A program made the translations under genes and the position numbers. From NCBI GenBank assembly GCA_910592005.1, contig CAJVPP010002791.1, positions 1 to 13,497 of the forward strand: 13,497 nt of DNA, given 5' to 3'. The notes beneath the pieces were generated by a model that worked only from the letters and a program-made list of their open reading frames with translations, had not been told where the DNA came from and searched no databases. Positions 1-9,382 of this stretch are shown here, piece after piece. The DNA is from Funneliformis mosseae. Taxonomy: Eukaryota; Glomeromycota; Glomeromycetes; Glomerales; Glomeraceae. The first letter of the stretch is position 1. Each line of letters opens with the position of its first letter.

Positions 1-165
1 CTTCATACTTGATAGATTTGTTTAAGTTCAACGCGTAGATTTGGTAAAGTTAAGAGTTAGGCGGATCCTAACGTCTTAACCGCAGTAAGCCGTAGTTAAG
101 AAATTTTGAGTAGAGACTTGATAATGTGACCACCTCGAGTTGAAGAATTCTACGGTGACAATATA
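1..165. other. Higher-GC segment with two hairpins, unidentified
   Basis: This opening stretch is clearly richer in G and C, and in CpG, than the DNA that follows, and the change at about 165 is abrupt. It holds two small inverted repeats: GTTAGG at 56-61 pairs with CCTAAC at 67-72, and CTTAAC at 75-80 pairs with GTTAAG at 95-100. No long reading frame crosses it; the best minus-strand frame is about 35 codons. It could be the end of a repeat or transposon, or the untranslated end of a gene outside the window. It does not fold as a tRNA by eye and no A or B box is recognisable. Confidence 0.35.
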
Positions 166-740
166 CTTAAATTTAATTTAATCCTTCTTTTAAAACTAAA
201 TATTATAAAAATACTTTTTTTAATATCTATATAAATTATATGCATAAATTTCAATTTTTTGATAAAAAGGAATTGAAAAAACTTATCCTATAAGATTTAA
301 AATATATGTATATATGATATATAAATTAATTAAAGTATTAATGCAATAAGATATTATGGTAGCATTTTTTTATATAAGTGGCTAAAGCCAAAAGAAATAA
401 ATGTGACAAATTAAAAGATATTTTGAAATGAGTAAAAATTGTTATAAAAATCTGTTCTATCATAGTATTATTAATACGTTTAAGAAAATTAATCAAAACT
501 AATTTTGTTTCATTATAATAGCAAAAGGTATATTGATAACATTACATATACAATTATTAGTAATTTTACCTATAATTCTAGTCACTGATTTTGAATCAAT
601 AATAGCTTAAGAGATTAATAATACTTGTCAAAAATATTAGATAGGTAAATTTATCTAAGAATAGAAGCTTAAGGAATAGAATCTCTATTTAATATATTTT
701 TTAAAAAAATGAAAATAAAGAATTAACTTTTTTAAGAAGA

Positions 741-760
741 ACATTTGCTATTGCAAATGT
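741..760. repeat. Hairpin, 8-bp perfect stem
   Basis: ACATTTGC, a TATT loop, then GCAAATGT. The pairing can be extended with mismatches into the flanking AGAAG and TTCT. No adjacent T-run or gene gives it a role; it may be a decayed inverted-repeat remnant. Confidence 0.45.
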
Positions 761-876
761 TTCTATTATTAATGTGTAATCTTTGCAAATTGCGACAGTT
801 AGACAGGATGTTCAAGTGATGATTCTTTTAAGTTTACGTAGCGACTTAATCTCAGTTTAACTCAAGTTTATAATTT

Positions 877-890
877 GTACAGCAGTGTAC
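877..890. repeat. Small palindrome GTACA-GCAG-TGTAC
   Basis: A 5-bp perfect stem with a 4-base loop in otherwise unstructured AT-rich DNA. Reported for completeness; it may be chance. Confidence 0.3.
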
Positions 891-1208
891 TTTTGATAAG
901 ATGAAAAGTAAAATAGCTCAATTGATTCAGAGGTGTAATAATATGTTTATTGACGATAATTAATAAAAATAAGAAATAAGATGATAATAATATATGAAAT
1001 AAGAAAATAAGAAAGAATAAGAGAAATCAAGAGAGTTAAATACTAATTGGAATGTTAGGCCAGGCACCTCTATAAGAACTGCTAGATGTGTATCTAAAAG
1101 CAAATTAAAGGAAAAACTAAAAGTGAACTATAATCGAACTTAAGTTTACATGATTTTATTACTCTCTATTTATATTAAATTAATACATAGACAGATATAA
1201 TAAATAAA

Positions 1209-1316
1209 TCAAATATATCTAATATGTCTGATATGTCAAAGATATCAACTATATTAAATATGTTCAGTTTATCAAATATATCAAATATATCAAATATGTC
1301 TAATATGTCTAACATT
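1209..1316. repeat. Degenerate 9-bp tandem repeat, 12 units
   Basis: Twelve consecutive 9-base units follow the pattern TC[A/T]AATAT[A/G]: units at 1209, 1218, 1227 and so on to 1308. Clean copies read TCAAATATA or TCTAATATG; the unit at 1263 is the most diverged. Because the period is three codons, one frame reads as repeated Ser-Asn-Ile / Ser-Asn-Met. That frame is closed by TAG at 1188-1190 and TAA near 1370, giving only about 60 codons, so I treat it as a minisatellite and not a gene. Confidence 0.8.
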
Positions 1317-2831
1317 CAGATCTGCAATATACTGCGTCACGTTCATCAATCCAATCCTATTACACTATAAGGTTCTTTATAAATCATTTTTTAAATTAGC
1401 AGCTACTTGAGTAGAGAAAAAAGTAAGTTACTGCATTTTATAAACTGAACATGTATATGTCAATCATAGCAAATGACATTTATATAGATATTGATCATTT
1501 GATTGATAAAATTTATATAATTTTTCACACTTTTTTGACTTTGCGTATAAGCTAACTGTGTAATATTATTATCATTTTTGAATTTTTGTCTTACATAAAA
1601 TATTCGTTCACTTCTCAAAAACATTTTTGTAAGATTTAAAAGTTAAACAGTTTGGTGATTTTAAAAAGATCTCTTTAAACAAGTTGTTTATTATATGCTG
1701 ATTTTAATATGTAAAAGTAATATAAACAATTTTAAAATAAAAAATATGTTATATTAATGAGAAGTATTTTTTTATTTAATTTTAATGATAATTTTTTGAT
1801 TTTAAAAACTTTTTTTTATTAATTAAAAAAATAATACTAAATGAAAATTTTTTATTATAGATATTTTATATTTTATTAGAATAGAATATTAATATAGAAT
1901 ATTAAATTTTTTCAATAATCTCCTATAATATATAATTTTAAATTAGTAAAATATATTATTTTCTTATTATTTAATAATCTTTTTTATTTTTACATATTTT
2001 TTTAGTATTTTATTAATATTATTTATTTAGCTCAATAGTGTTATTCAAAGAAGAACATTAATTACTTACCTTTAATAAAAGTTATTATTTCTGCCAAATT
2101 GTATTTAAATTCAAAGTATTTATTAAAAACTTCTCATCATAAAATTTTTATAATATAAAAATTCATTTTTTTATTTAAAAAATCGATTTTTTGTATTTTA
2201 CATAAAATCAAACTGAATAATACACTCTACAACCTAAGAGAATATTCTTCCTCCCATAAAATTACATATATTTTTATTGTTAAAGTTGTATATTTGTATC
2301 TACTTGAAAGAAGATCTTGAAAAAAACTTATTTTAAAGCGAAAATTTCACATAAATGTAAAAAAAAAAAAAAGTAATCTAAAAGGAAAATCAATGGTTAG
2401 AATTGATTGAGCACATGATGATCTATCAATTTCTTAATTAATATATGTGGATTTTGCGATAGTTAACTATAGAGTAAAGTAACTCAATTATAGGTACACA
2501 AATATTTTTAACATGAAAATGATCTGCGTGCCACATGTCCAGCGTATGATATTAGCAGCCAATTGACTGCGGATTATGCGCACTAACATAAGGATGCATA
2601 ATTATGCAATTGCATAGATCCCTAGTTACATTACGGATAATAAGTAAAAAGCATACATATTAAAACAAATAAAAAACGTAATTTAACTTGTTTTGATATT
2701 ACAATGGAGCTATTTAGATTACGCACAAACAACTTTAATGAACGCTTTATGATCTCAAATTTATGCAAACAAAGAGGCAATATTAACCTTGAATAATAAA
2801 TTCATGTTAAATTCTCAGTCTCGAACTAGAT

Positions 2832-4941
2832 ATGACTGAGCAAAGGTAACCGGTTAAATATGTTTTAAAACCCGTTTTACCAGCTTGGAAGCTATCAATT
2901 TCTTAATGGCTGAAAGGAACGAAAACCCACCTACATATGATAAAACTGCGTTCGACACCATTCCAACTGGAGCCGTCAATGTTGATGGTGTCGTGAATCC
3001 GGCTATGTTGCGTGCACATTTAGCGCTCTTGGCGAAATTCAAGGCATTGGAACAACCGAACAAACAGATTGATACAAGATATTTGTTACGTGCGCAGGAG
3101 CGTTATGTGTTGTGGTTATATTTACTCAGCGGTAAAAATTTTGACGAGAGGACAATGCCGATTCCGCCCATAGGTAGGTGAACGGGAAGAAGAAAAATTA
3201 AACCCTAATAACTTCTTTTTGTAAAAAATTTAGACGTTTGCTATATATGGCATTCCCATTTGCTTTCGCCACTAAGATACTATGAAGATATGCGTCGAAT
3301 TTATGATCCTAAACAAACATTTCCAGATTTTCCACTGAAACGATTGGTAAATGTTTATCTTACTTTTTTTTCAATACATTTCAATGGAATACCAAATTAT
3401 ATTCCTTTTATCAGCATGATATTTGGGAAAAAAATGGCGGTCATGTCGATCCTGAATCCGAAAGAATTTGGGTGGAAAACACCAAACAACCATGGATTCT
3501 TGATCCGACAGACAGTTCCGATTTCAAGATTAATTGTCCTTGGTGTAAAAAAGAGGTGAAAATTCCATGGTGAGAAATATTTAATTCTTAATCCTATATT
3601 TTCAATCCATATAATTTTAATAATCCAGATACTGGATTATATAGGAATAAGTATGTGAATGTGATGAGATCTACTAAGACAAAAGAAAAATGCCCAAAAT
3701 GTCAAGCGCCATACTCTGTCGAAACTTTAAGTGTCAAGAGATTTATTGACGATATTGAAGCTTGGAATAAGGATAATACTAAATTCATTGGGTAATTATA
3801 AAAAATTTATAATTCTCAAATTACTTTAAAGTTTATTAACAAAAAGACCGTTATTTATTTAGTGGCACTCTGATCGGTTTAAAGGATGGCTCATATTCAG
3901 AACAGTCTGCAGTCAAAGATTCTAATTTATTATTCTCCACTAATAGCGTTCACATTCGTAAACTTACAAACTTAGGATCAACAAATTGGAACCGATACAA
4001 CTGGAAATATGTTATCAAACAAATTGATCTTCAGAAAAAAGGTTTGAAAAAGGAAAGACAACTTAAAAATGCAAGAAAGAAAATTGTTCAGAGAGTCTTA
4101 CTTTCTTATACTGGAATTCAATTACCATTCTCAATTGAGCTGATTAGTGCCATTCATAGACAACGTGAATTCACAGGAAAGATGGTTAATAATAAATGGA
4201 TTAACTGTATAAACGTTCAAATCAATTCTACCGTCCGATACCATAAATTCTTATTGTTAATGAAAGAACAAACAAATACTATACTCGTTCCCACTCTTGA
4301 TATTGACCTTGGTTGGCATACGCATCAAATTCATGCTTCACTTTATCGTGCGTTCACTCAGAAACATTTAGGTCGACTCGTTAACCATAATGATACTTTG
4401 GATAAGGGAAAATTGTCAGACGGGTTTGCAAGTACAGCTCAAGCTTGGTATAAGAAGTATAATGAACCATATACGCACGTGAACCCATCAAAATATCGGT
4501 TAACCACCAAAAAAAAGATCTTGTCGGTTATTATACCACCTTATGGCCTTTCAGTTCTTTATCAATTGAAAAAATATAAAAAAGAAAATGCTACCAAAGA
4601 AAACCTACGTGATTCCAACATAGAAACATCAGATAAAAACAATTCTCAGACCGACAAAAAAGATGAAAAGAGGTACGGGTACTAATGACAATTTTGAGTT
4701 CGAGTTTGTAAACTTGTTCTTTGATCTATTTTTTAACATATTTAAAATATTTTTATCCATTTGTAGATACTCTGAAACATGTGGAGTTGTTGGGTTCACG
4801 GGTGAAGGTGGTGATTGCGGTGGGTGTGGAGAATACAGTAGTTGCGAAGGATGCATAGTTGTGGAGGATGCAGTAGGTTGTGGAGGATGTGGTGGTGGTT
4901 GCGGAGGTTGCGGAGGATGCGGAGGATGCGGAGGAGGATGA
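2832..4941 (+). CDS. Glycine-rich domain protein (GRDP/DUF1399 family), 7 exons
   Basis: Proposed exons are 2832-2845, 2884-3173, 3234-3346, 3415-3569, 3645-3791, 3863-4672 and 4767-4941. All introns are GT-AG (38, 60, 68, 75, 71 and 94 bp). The sum is 1704 bases: 567 residues plus TGA. Frame continuity at every junction supports the model; the 38-bp first intron is the weakest, and ATG 2906 is an alternative start. Family marks are WHSHLLSP at residues 107-114 and, in the second half, DLGWHTHQIH at about 388-397. CPWC (180-183) and CPKC (207-210) form a possible four-Cys metal site. Residues 511-567 are a Cys/Gly-rich tail of CGGCGG type that gives the family its name. There is no signal peptide or membrane span, so it is probably cytosolic. 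Plant relatives act in growth and osmotic/ABA responses; the role in fungi is not established, and metal binding is my inference. Codon and base composition are far more balanced than the surroundings, consistent with a gene under selection. Confidence 0.88.
4861..4941 (+). repeat. G-rich 9-bp/6-bp repeats encoding the Cys-Gly tail
   Basis: The last coding stretch of the GRDP gene is built from near-identical GGTTGCGGA and GGATGCGGA units that translate to repeated Gly-Cys-Gly-Gly. It is the most G-rich and strand-asymmetric piece of the window and is likely to vary in unit number between strains. The array ends at the TGA at 4939-4941, directly followed by an in-frame TAA (4942-4944). Confidence 0.75.
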
Positions 4942-5298
4942 TAATATACCGTTAAATATTAGTTCTACAGTCATGTGATTAATTTACCGATCATTTCCTA
5001 ATTCGATAATATATTATGAAATGATTGTTATTTTTTCGTTTTTTATTACTTTTGTTTTCGTCTTAGGTATTATATTATTTCTTTTTGTTATTTTTAATCT
5101 TATTAATTTTGATTAAACAAATTTTAAATTTATAATATATTATTGAAAACTTATAACAAGAATATTAATAAAGTATAAATAATCATTTTTACATCGAATA
5201 AAAGCATAAATATTTTAGGAATGTATTATTTAGTACTTTGAATTAGCCTTCAAGATATCCTATATGTAGTACTTGAATTTGAGTTTCTGAGATGACAT
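4942..5298 (+). other. 3' flank of the GRDP gene with candidate poly(A) signals
   Basis: This is an AT-rich 3' untranslated or intergenic region with no reading frame. AATAAA occurs at 5167-5172 and again at 5197-5202, about 230-260 bases after the stop codon. These are plausible polyadenylation signals, but such hexamers are common by chance in DNA this AT-rich, so the transcript end is not fixed by sequence. Confidence 0.35.
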
Positions 5299-5301
5299 AT
5301 A

Positions 5302-5458
5302 TGGGTTGATTGCTAGGAAAATCAGGTTCCGGGAATTTTTTAGCAAAATTGAGATTTTTATTGCATTTTAGTTTTTGATGTTATTAGATTAAAATGTATT
5401 AAGCTCTTAATTTTAGTCAAAAATTTCTCGGAACCTGATTTTCCTAGAAACACTCCCA
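5302..5458. mobile_element. MITE 1, TA-flanked inverted-repeat element, 157 bp
   Basis: The element begins TGGG and ends CCCA, and is bordered by TA at 5300-5301 and 5459-5460, the target duplication typical of Tc1/mariner-type transposition. Inside the arms a perfect 19-bp inverted repeat lies at 5313-5331 and 5429-5447 (CTAGGAAAATCAGGTTCCG and its complement). Pairing continues inward with small gaps for another 20 or so bases. The centre has no coding capacity, so this is a non-autonomous element that would need a transposase from elsewhere. The arms keep CpG sites, which suggests it is younger than the neighbouring relics. Confidence 0.85.
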
Positions 5459-5461
5459 TAT

Positions 5462-5858
5462 AGTTCATAAAAAGGTTTTCACTATCTTTAGTTAAATAAT
5501 CAAATCAAAAATTTAAAGTATTATCTTAGTACTTTTAATAAATATTAATATAGAAATTTATAATATTATTATGTACATTACTATATACTTTTTAATATTT
5601 TGTTTTAAGAATTTAACTATTATAAAATTTTGGCAAAATTTTCCTAAACCAGTAATATCAATCTTATAACAATAAGCAAATTATATATTAATGATCATTA
5701 TAAGATTAAATTAGACAAATTATTATATATAAAAATATTATATAAAAACACTTTATAATCTAAAAAAAATCTATTAATAAAAAAATAAGCAAATAGAATT
5801 TATTCTGATATTGAGTTTATGCTTACAAAAAAGGTTAATAAATAATATAAGAAAAAAA
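5462..5858. other. AT-rich debris, nothing recognised
   Basis: Long A/T runs, no CpG, no reading frame and no repeat that I can support. It may be part of the decayed element whose reading frame becomes visible from 5859. Confidence 0.4.
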
Positions 5859-6590
5859 AGACATCAATACTTTAAGATAAATATTAACTTTACTTTAGAT
5901 AATTCTAGTGCTTTATTATAATCAAATGAGTTTGATAAACAGATAAAAAAAAATATTATTAAATTTCAGCTAGATAAGAAATATAAATATCTAAAAGCTA
6001 AATATAATAAGATTTTTGATAAAATAAGAAATCTTGTTTTATTCAATTAAGTAATAATTAGAAAATAATATAAATTCTAACTTACTTTTTTAAATAAAGT
6101 TATAATTAAAAAGAATATAAAAATTGATAAATTGATCTTATTACTTTTACAATAAAATAAAGAATTGAGAAAAGTTTTTTCTTTTTACTAAAAAAATTAT
6201 AAATATATTAAATAATATTATCTTTTCTAAGAATTAAGTAATTATTATATATAATAATGTATTTAATCTATTATTTTTAATTATATAAATAATAATATTG
6301 AGCTGATTTTATATTATGAAATTAATAGTAAAAACTTATAGATAAAATTGTAGATTAATATTAAAAATGATTTTGTATTTGTAAAAAAATATATTTTTAC
6401 TTTTCTCTATTTTCAATTTAACTTATAACTTAATGTCATCTATTTTAAAAAAATATAATCTATCTTTTTACTAATAATCTTTGCTTTTTATATATCCTAA
6501 AATATATTTTTTTTATTTTTTTCAAAAGAAAGCTTATTATTAATCTCTTATTTTATACTTAAAAATATTCACTAAAATATTTAGATTACC
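5859..6590 (+). pseudogene. Decayed reading frame, unidentified family
   Basis: A single plus-strand frame (codons starting at 5859, 5862 and so on) stays protein-like for about 730 bases, apart from stops that are mostly TAA with a few TAG and TGA, as expected if CAA, CAG or CGA codons lost their C. The clearest stretch runs from 5922 to about 6047 without a stop. It is Lys/Asn-rich and could form a helix, with KFQLDKKYKYLKAKYNKIFD in the middle. The later part is rich in Phe, Leu and Ile, which C-to-T change in Ser and Pro codons would produce. I recognise no family. The absence of CpG and the style of damage match the transposase relics nearby, so a transposon protein is the simplest guess. 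Chance openness in A-rich DNA is the main alternative. Confidence 0.45.
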
Positions 6591-6663
6591 TGAAATAATA
6601 ATTAATAATTCAAAAAAAAGTGATTTAAAGATTTAATTTTTTTGTATTTAATTAATTATTATA

Positions 6664-6823
6664 TAGACTCTTTGCAATAGAAAGGAAGTAAACTACCAAA
6701 AAAATTTTTTTTGAATTAATATTAAATTTGGACTTATTTTGTTAAAAAAATAATAATATTTAACTTATAAAGTAAAAAAAAATTTTTTTGGTAGTTTCTT
6801 TTCTTTCTATTATAAAGAGCCTA
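6664..6823. mobile_element. MITE 2, TA-flanked inverted-repeat element, 160 bp
   Basis: The ends read TAGACTCTTT on the left and AAAGAGCCTA on the right, with TA on each side (6662-6663 and 6824-6825; the exact edge is ambiguous because the flanks are TATATA). The arms pair over about 50 bases, with a perfect 23-bp inverted repeat at 6690-6712 and 6775-6797: AAACTACC followed by seven A and eight T. The short AT-rich centre cannot encode a transposase. TA duplication and size point to the Tc1/mariner group, but the arms differ from those of MITE 1, so the two belong to separate families. Confidence 0.85.
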
Positions 6824-6921
6824 TATAAATACTGATATAAATAAAAAATTTTCAAATTTTTTTTAATATAAGCTAATATTTTTTGATAATAAATCTAAAT
6901 CATTATATAAATTAATAATTA

Positions 6922-9066
6922 CAGTTACTACTAAATATAACGAACTAGCTATTCTAATAGATTTAGTTTAGTATATAATAAATTCAATATATAATATTCA
7001 TATTATATATTAAACTATTCAATATATAAATTTATCTAATAAAATTTAAACTATATATAAATTTACCATATGACAATCATATTTAAAATGCATTAAATAC
7101 GTAATATATTACAATAATTTATTTAAATATTAGTATTATATTAAAAATAATAAAGGTTGATCTGTATAAGATTTTTTATAGCTAATAATTTTACTTTTTT
7201 ATATAATTTTTTTAAAACTTTTAACTTTTTATTTACATCCCTAAATTCTAGTCCTTATTCATATAAAATTTTTTTAGTTTTATCTTAGCTTTTTCTGCTT
7301 TTATTAGAGTTACCTTTTTTAATATAGGTATAAATTAATTCTCATCTGCTATATCTTCTTCTTTATTTGTATTTCATATAATATTAACTATTTTAAATCT
7401 ATAAACCCTCTTCTAAAATCTTATTCTCAATATAAAAGTATTCATATGCATTAAGATCATTATTTAAAAGCAGAGAAATTACCATTTCAAATTCATTAAT
7501 TTTTATATCAAGGCTAGTATATTAGAATTTTACAAAAATTATCATTAACTAAAAATATTTTTAAAAGATTATATTTATATAATTTATATACCTATCATTA
7601 ATTATTATCAGAAATTTCTCTAGTTTTAGAAAGGATACCTGTTTTCTTCTAATAGTATAAGATTATTTAAGAAAATACTGTTGATCATACTTTAGTCATA
7701 TTTTTCATATTTTATAAAGCATCATAAATAGTATAATCTACAAGTTTTTTTATAATACCATTTTATATATTATCATATATATTAATCCTATTCAAAATTA
7801 AAAGGTGTTTATAATGACATTTCAAAGAATAAATTATTTTAGCATTATAGAACTGAAATTTAGTGGTAATATTTAATGAAAAGAATTTTACCTTTATATT
7901 ATCTAACTTTTCTTTATTTTCATCTAAAATAAGATGTACTGATGTATTATTAATTAAAAAATTATTCTTTATCTTTTTGTTTTATTATTCCATTAAATTT
8001 AAGAAGAATTTTATTAAAGATGCTAACTTGTATCTATGTTTTTTTATTTTAAAAATAATAGACTGAAAGATTTTGTAATTAATATTTTTATGATATGAGA
8101 AGTTTTATATTTATGAATAAATGTTAGTATCATTTTCTCACTGCTAGTTGCATTTGTTATATAAAATATTGTAATGTGAGAATTTTCTTTTTTATGCCTT
8201 GATAGAGAATTATGTATCAAAACTCTAGAAGATTTCATCTTCTAAAATAAATCAGTTTTATTACTATTTTAAATATCTTTAGAATTATAAGATACAAGAA
8301 ACTATTGTAAAGTAAAATGATTTCTTTCTATTGATTCAGTTAAAAGTATATTTTTAGCTTCATTTTATTATTTAAATTGATACAAACTATGCTTTTTCTT
8401 AAAACTATCTAACTAACCTTCTGAATGATAGAAGTCTTTTATGGAAAACTGCTTAGCAAAATAACTTACCTTTACTTTTAAGATATTACTATTAATGTCT
8501 TATTTTGTATTAAATGCATTATCAACTTATAAATCTAATGTATTTTTAATTGATACTATTTAAATTCACAAAATTTTTTAGTATTTTCTTAGTTTTCTAT
8601 AACTATAAGTTAATATTTACTCTCTTTCAAAATATTAGTAATTGTAAATTTTTTAACATTATATTATTATGCAAGTTCTACATTTTAGAGGATTAGCTTA
8701 TTTTTAATTTTACAAATTTCACACTTTTGTTTAGCAGTAAAACTAACTTATTTTCTTTTTATCAGTATTATTAAAACTTTTAAAAAATTTATCTAAAACA
8801 GACTAATGAAAATAGGAAAAATAATTATGCAAATAATGATGACGTATTTATTAAGTCATATTAAGTCATATGATAACTTAGTATACTAAATATATATCTA
8901 ATATATTTGGGCTAATCAAAATAAGTTCAGATACAATATATAATAATTTATTTAATAATTTTATTATATTCAATATAATTTATTATAAAAAAATTAGTTC
9001 TGTAAAACTTAATTTAGTATAATAAGTTTTTAGTATAATTAGGTTCGTTATATTCAGTGATGACTA
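6922..9066 (-). mobile_element. Complete decayed pogo/Tigger-type DNA transposon, 2145 bp
   Basis: The left end starts CAGTTACTAC and the right end, read inward on the minus strand, starts TAGTCATCAC; CAGT-like ends are typical of pogo. Over the outer 25 bases the ends match at 19 positions and all six differences are transitions. A perfect 12-mer AATATAACGAAC sits 12 bases in from each end (6934-6945 and complement 9043-9054). TA target duplications flank both sides (6920-6921 and 9067-9068). The transposase relic occupies about 7150-8750 on the minus strand, so the element is structurally full length but coding-dead. It contains four CpG sites, two of them at the same position in the two terminal repeats. 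Confidence 0.9.
7150..8750 (-). pseudogene. Pogo/Tigger-type (DDE_1) transposase relic
   Basis: When intact, the enzyme would cut and paste the surrounding element. Reading the minus strand with several frame changes, the domains follow family order. A psq-type helix-turn-helix lies near 8745-8690 (FTAKQKCEICKIKNK). A CENP-B-like DNA-binding part follows at about 8535-8345 (VDNAFNTK, then AKQFSIKDFY). The catalytic DDE_1 region spans about 8280-7830: NKTDLF replaces the usual MDETALF, then KKENSHITIFYITNATSSEK, then NNTSVH for DNAPVH, then ITTKFQFYNAKII for the NTTSKIQPxDAGII block. The three catalytic Asp codons all read AAT (8260-8262, 7949-7951, 7844-7846). A charged C-terminal tail continues to about 7150. 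Stops are TAA, TAG or TGA, mostly where Gln, Arg or Trp is expected. The only open pieces are short, such as codons 8238-8047. It is certainly inactive. Confidence 0.88.
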
Positions 9067-9382
9067 TATTATCAATAGAAGAAATTGCAACTTTAAATAC
9101 TACATAAAATTTGCTGATCAATAATAATCTTACATTAGATAATCTCTCAACTATATAAAATAATGATTAATAATAATTTCTATTTTATCTATTTGTCTGT
9201 TTTTCTTGTATTTTTTATATAGCTTATTTTATTTTATTTATTCTTTTTATCTGTAATTCTTTTAATGTTTATAATTTAATTTATTTTTTTTTATCATTTT
9301 TATATAATTTTTAAATATATTTCTATTAGAATATACTGTATATCTATATCTAATTAATTTATAATATAATAAATAGAGTTCT
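9067..9382. other. AT-rich debris, nothing recognised
   Basis: Target flank of the pogo element, followed by long T-rich runs. It has no CpG, no reading frame and no repeat that I can support. Confidence 0.4.

Larger units (their letters stand above)
166..2831. other. AT-rich non-coding stretch upstream of the GRDP gene
   Basis: No coding region can be supported here. The DNA is dominated by A/T runs, including a run of 13 A at about 2359-2371. Visible structure is limited to a 9-bp-period repeat (1209-1316), hairpins at 741-760 and 877-890, and a 12-bp palindrome GCATAATTATGC at 2596-2607. CpG sites still occur now and then (for example near 475, 840, 1335, 1541, 2180 and 2338), so depletion is weaker than downstream of the gene. 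About 2515-2640 is somewhat more balanced in composition and may hold the promoter of the gene that starts at 2832, but I recognise no TATA box or known operator. Confidence 0.5.

Noticed and set aside
1030..1160. tRNA or small RNA gene in the locally more balanced stretch
   Set aside because: I could not fold an acceptor stem or find a GGTTCGA-type B box.
2401..2445. Shared 16-mer CTATCAATTTCTTAAT near 2425 and at 2892-2907 as a duplicated exon
   Set aside because: Similarity stops at once on both sides and the upstream copy is not in a reading frame; probably chance in AT-rich DNA.
2885..4685. Separate small genes at 2885-3181, 3260-3559 and 4044-4685
   Set aside because: They are exon pieces of one spliced gene. 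Their starts are internal TTG codons, the end of 3260-3559 reads through an intron into the wrong frame, and the stop at 4685 lies inside the last intron.
4663..4766. Hydrophobic N-terminal part of the frame 4663-4941 (Phe/Ile-rich)
   Set aside because: This is translated intron (4673-4766). Only 4767-4941 is coding, joined to the exon that ends at 4672.
4629..4974. Minus-strand frames over the glycine-rich tail, Ser/Thr-rich
   Set aside because: They are the complement of the G-rich repeat array and have no independent support.
7863..8066. Plus-strand frame of 67 codons
   Set aside because: It is antisense to the pogo transposase relic, which explains this DNA with recognisable motifs; the frame is Phe/Ile-rich chance openness.
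8044..8238. Intact minus-strand small gene of 64 codons
   Set aside because: It is an open fragment of the pogo transposase relic (the KKENSHITIFYITNATSSEK part), not an independent gene.
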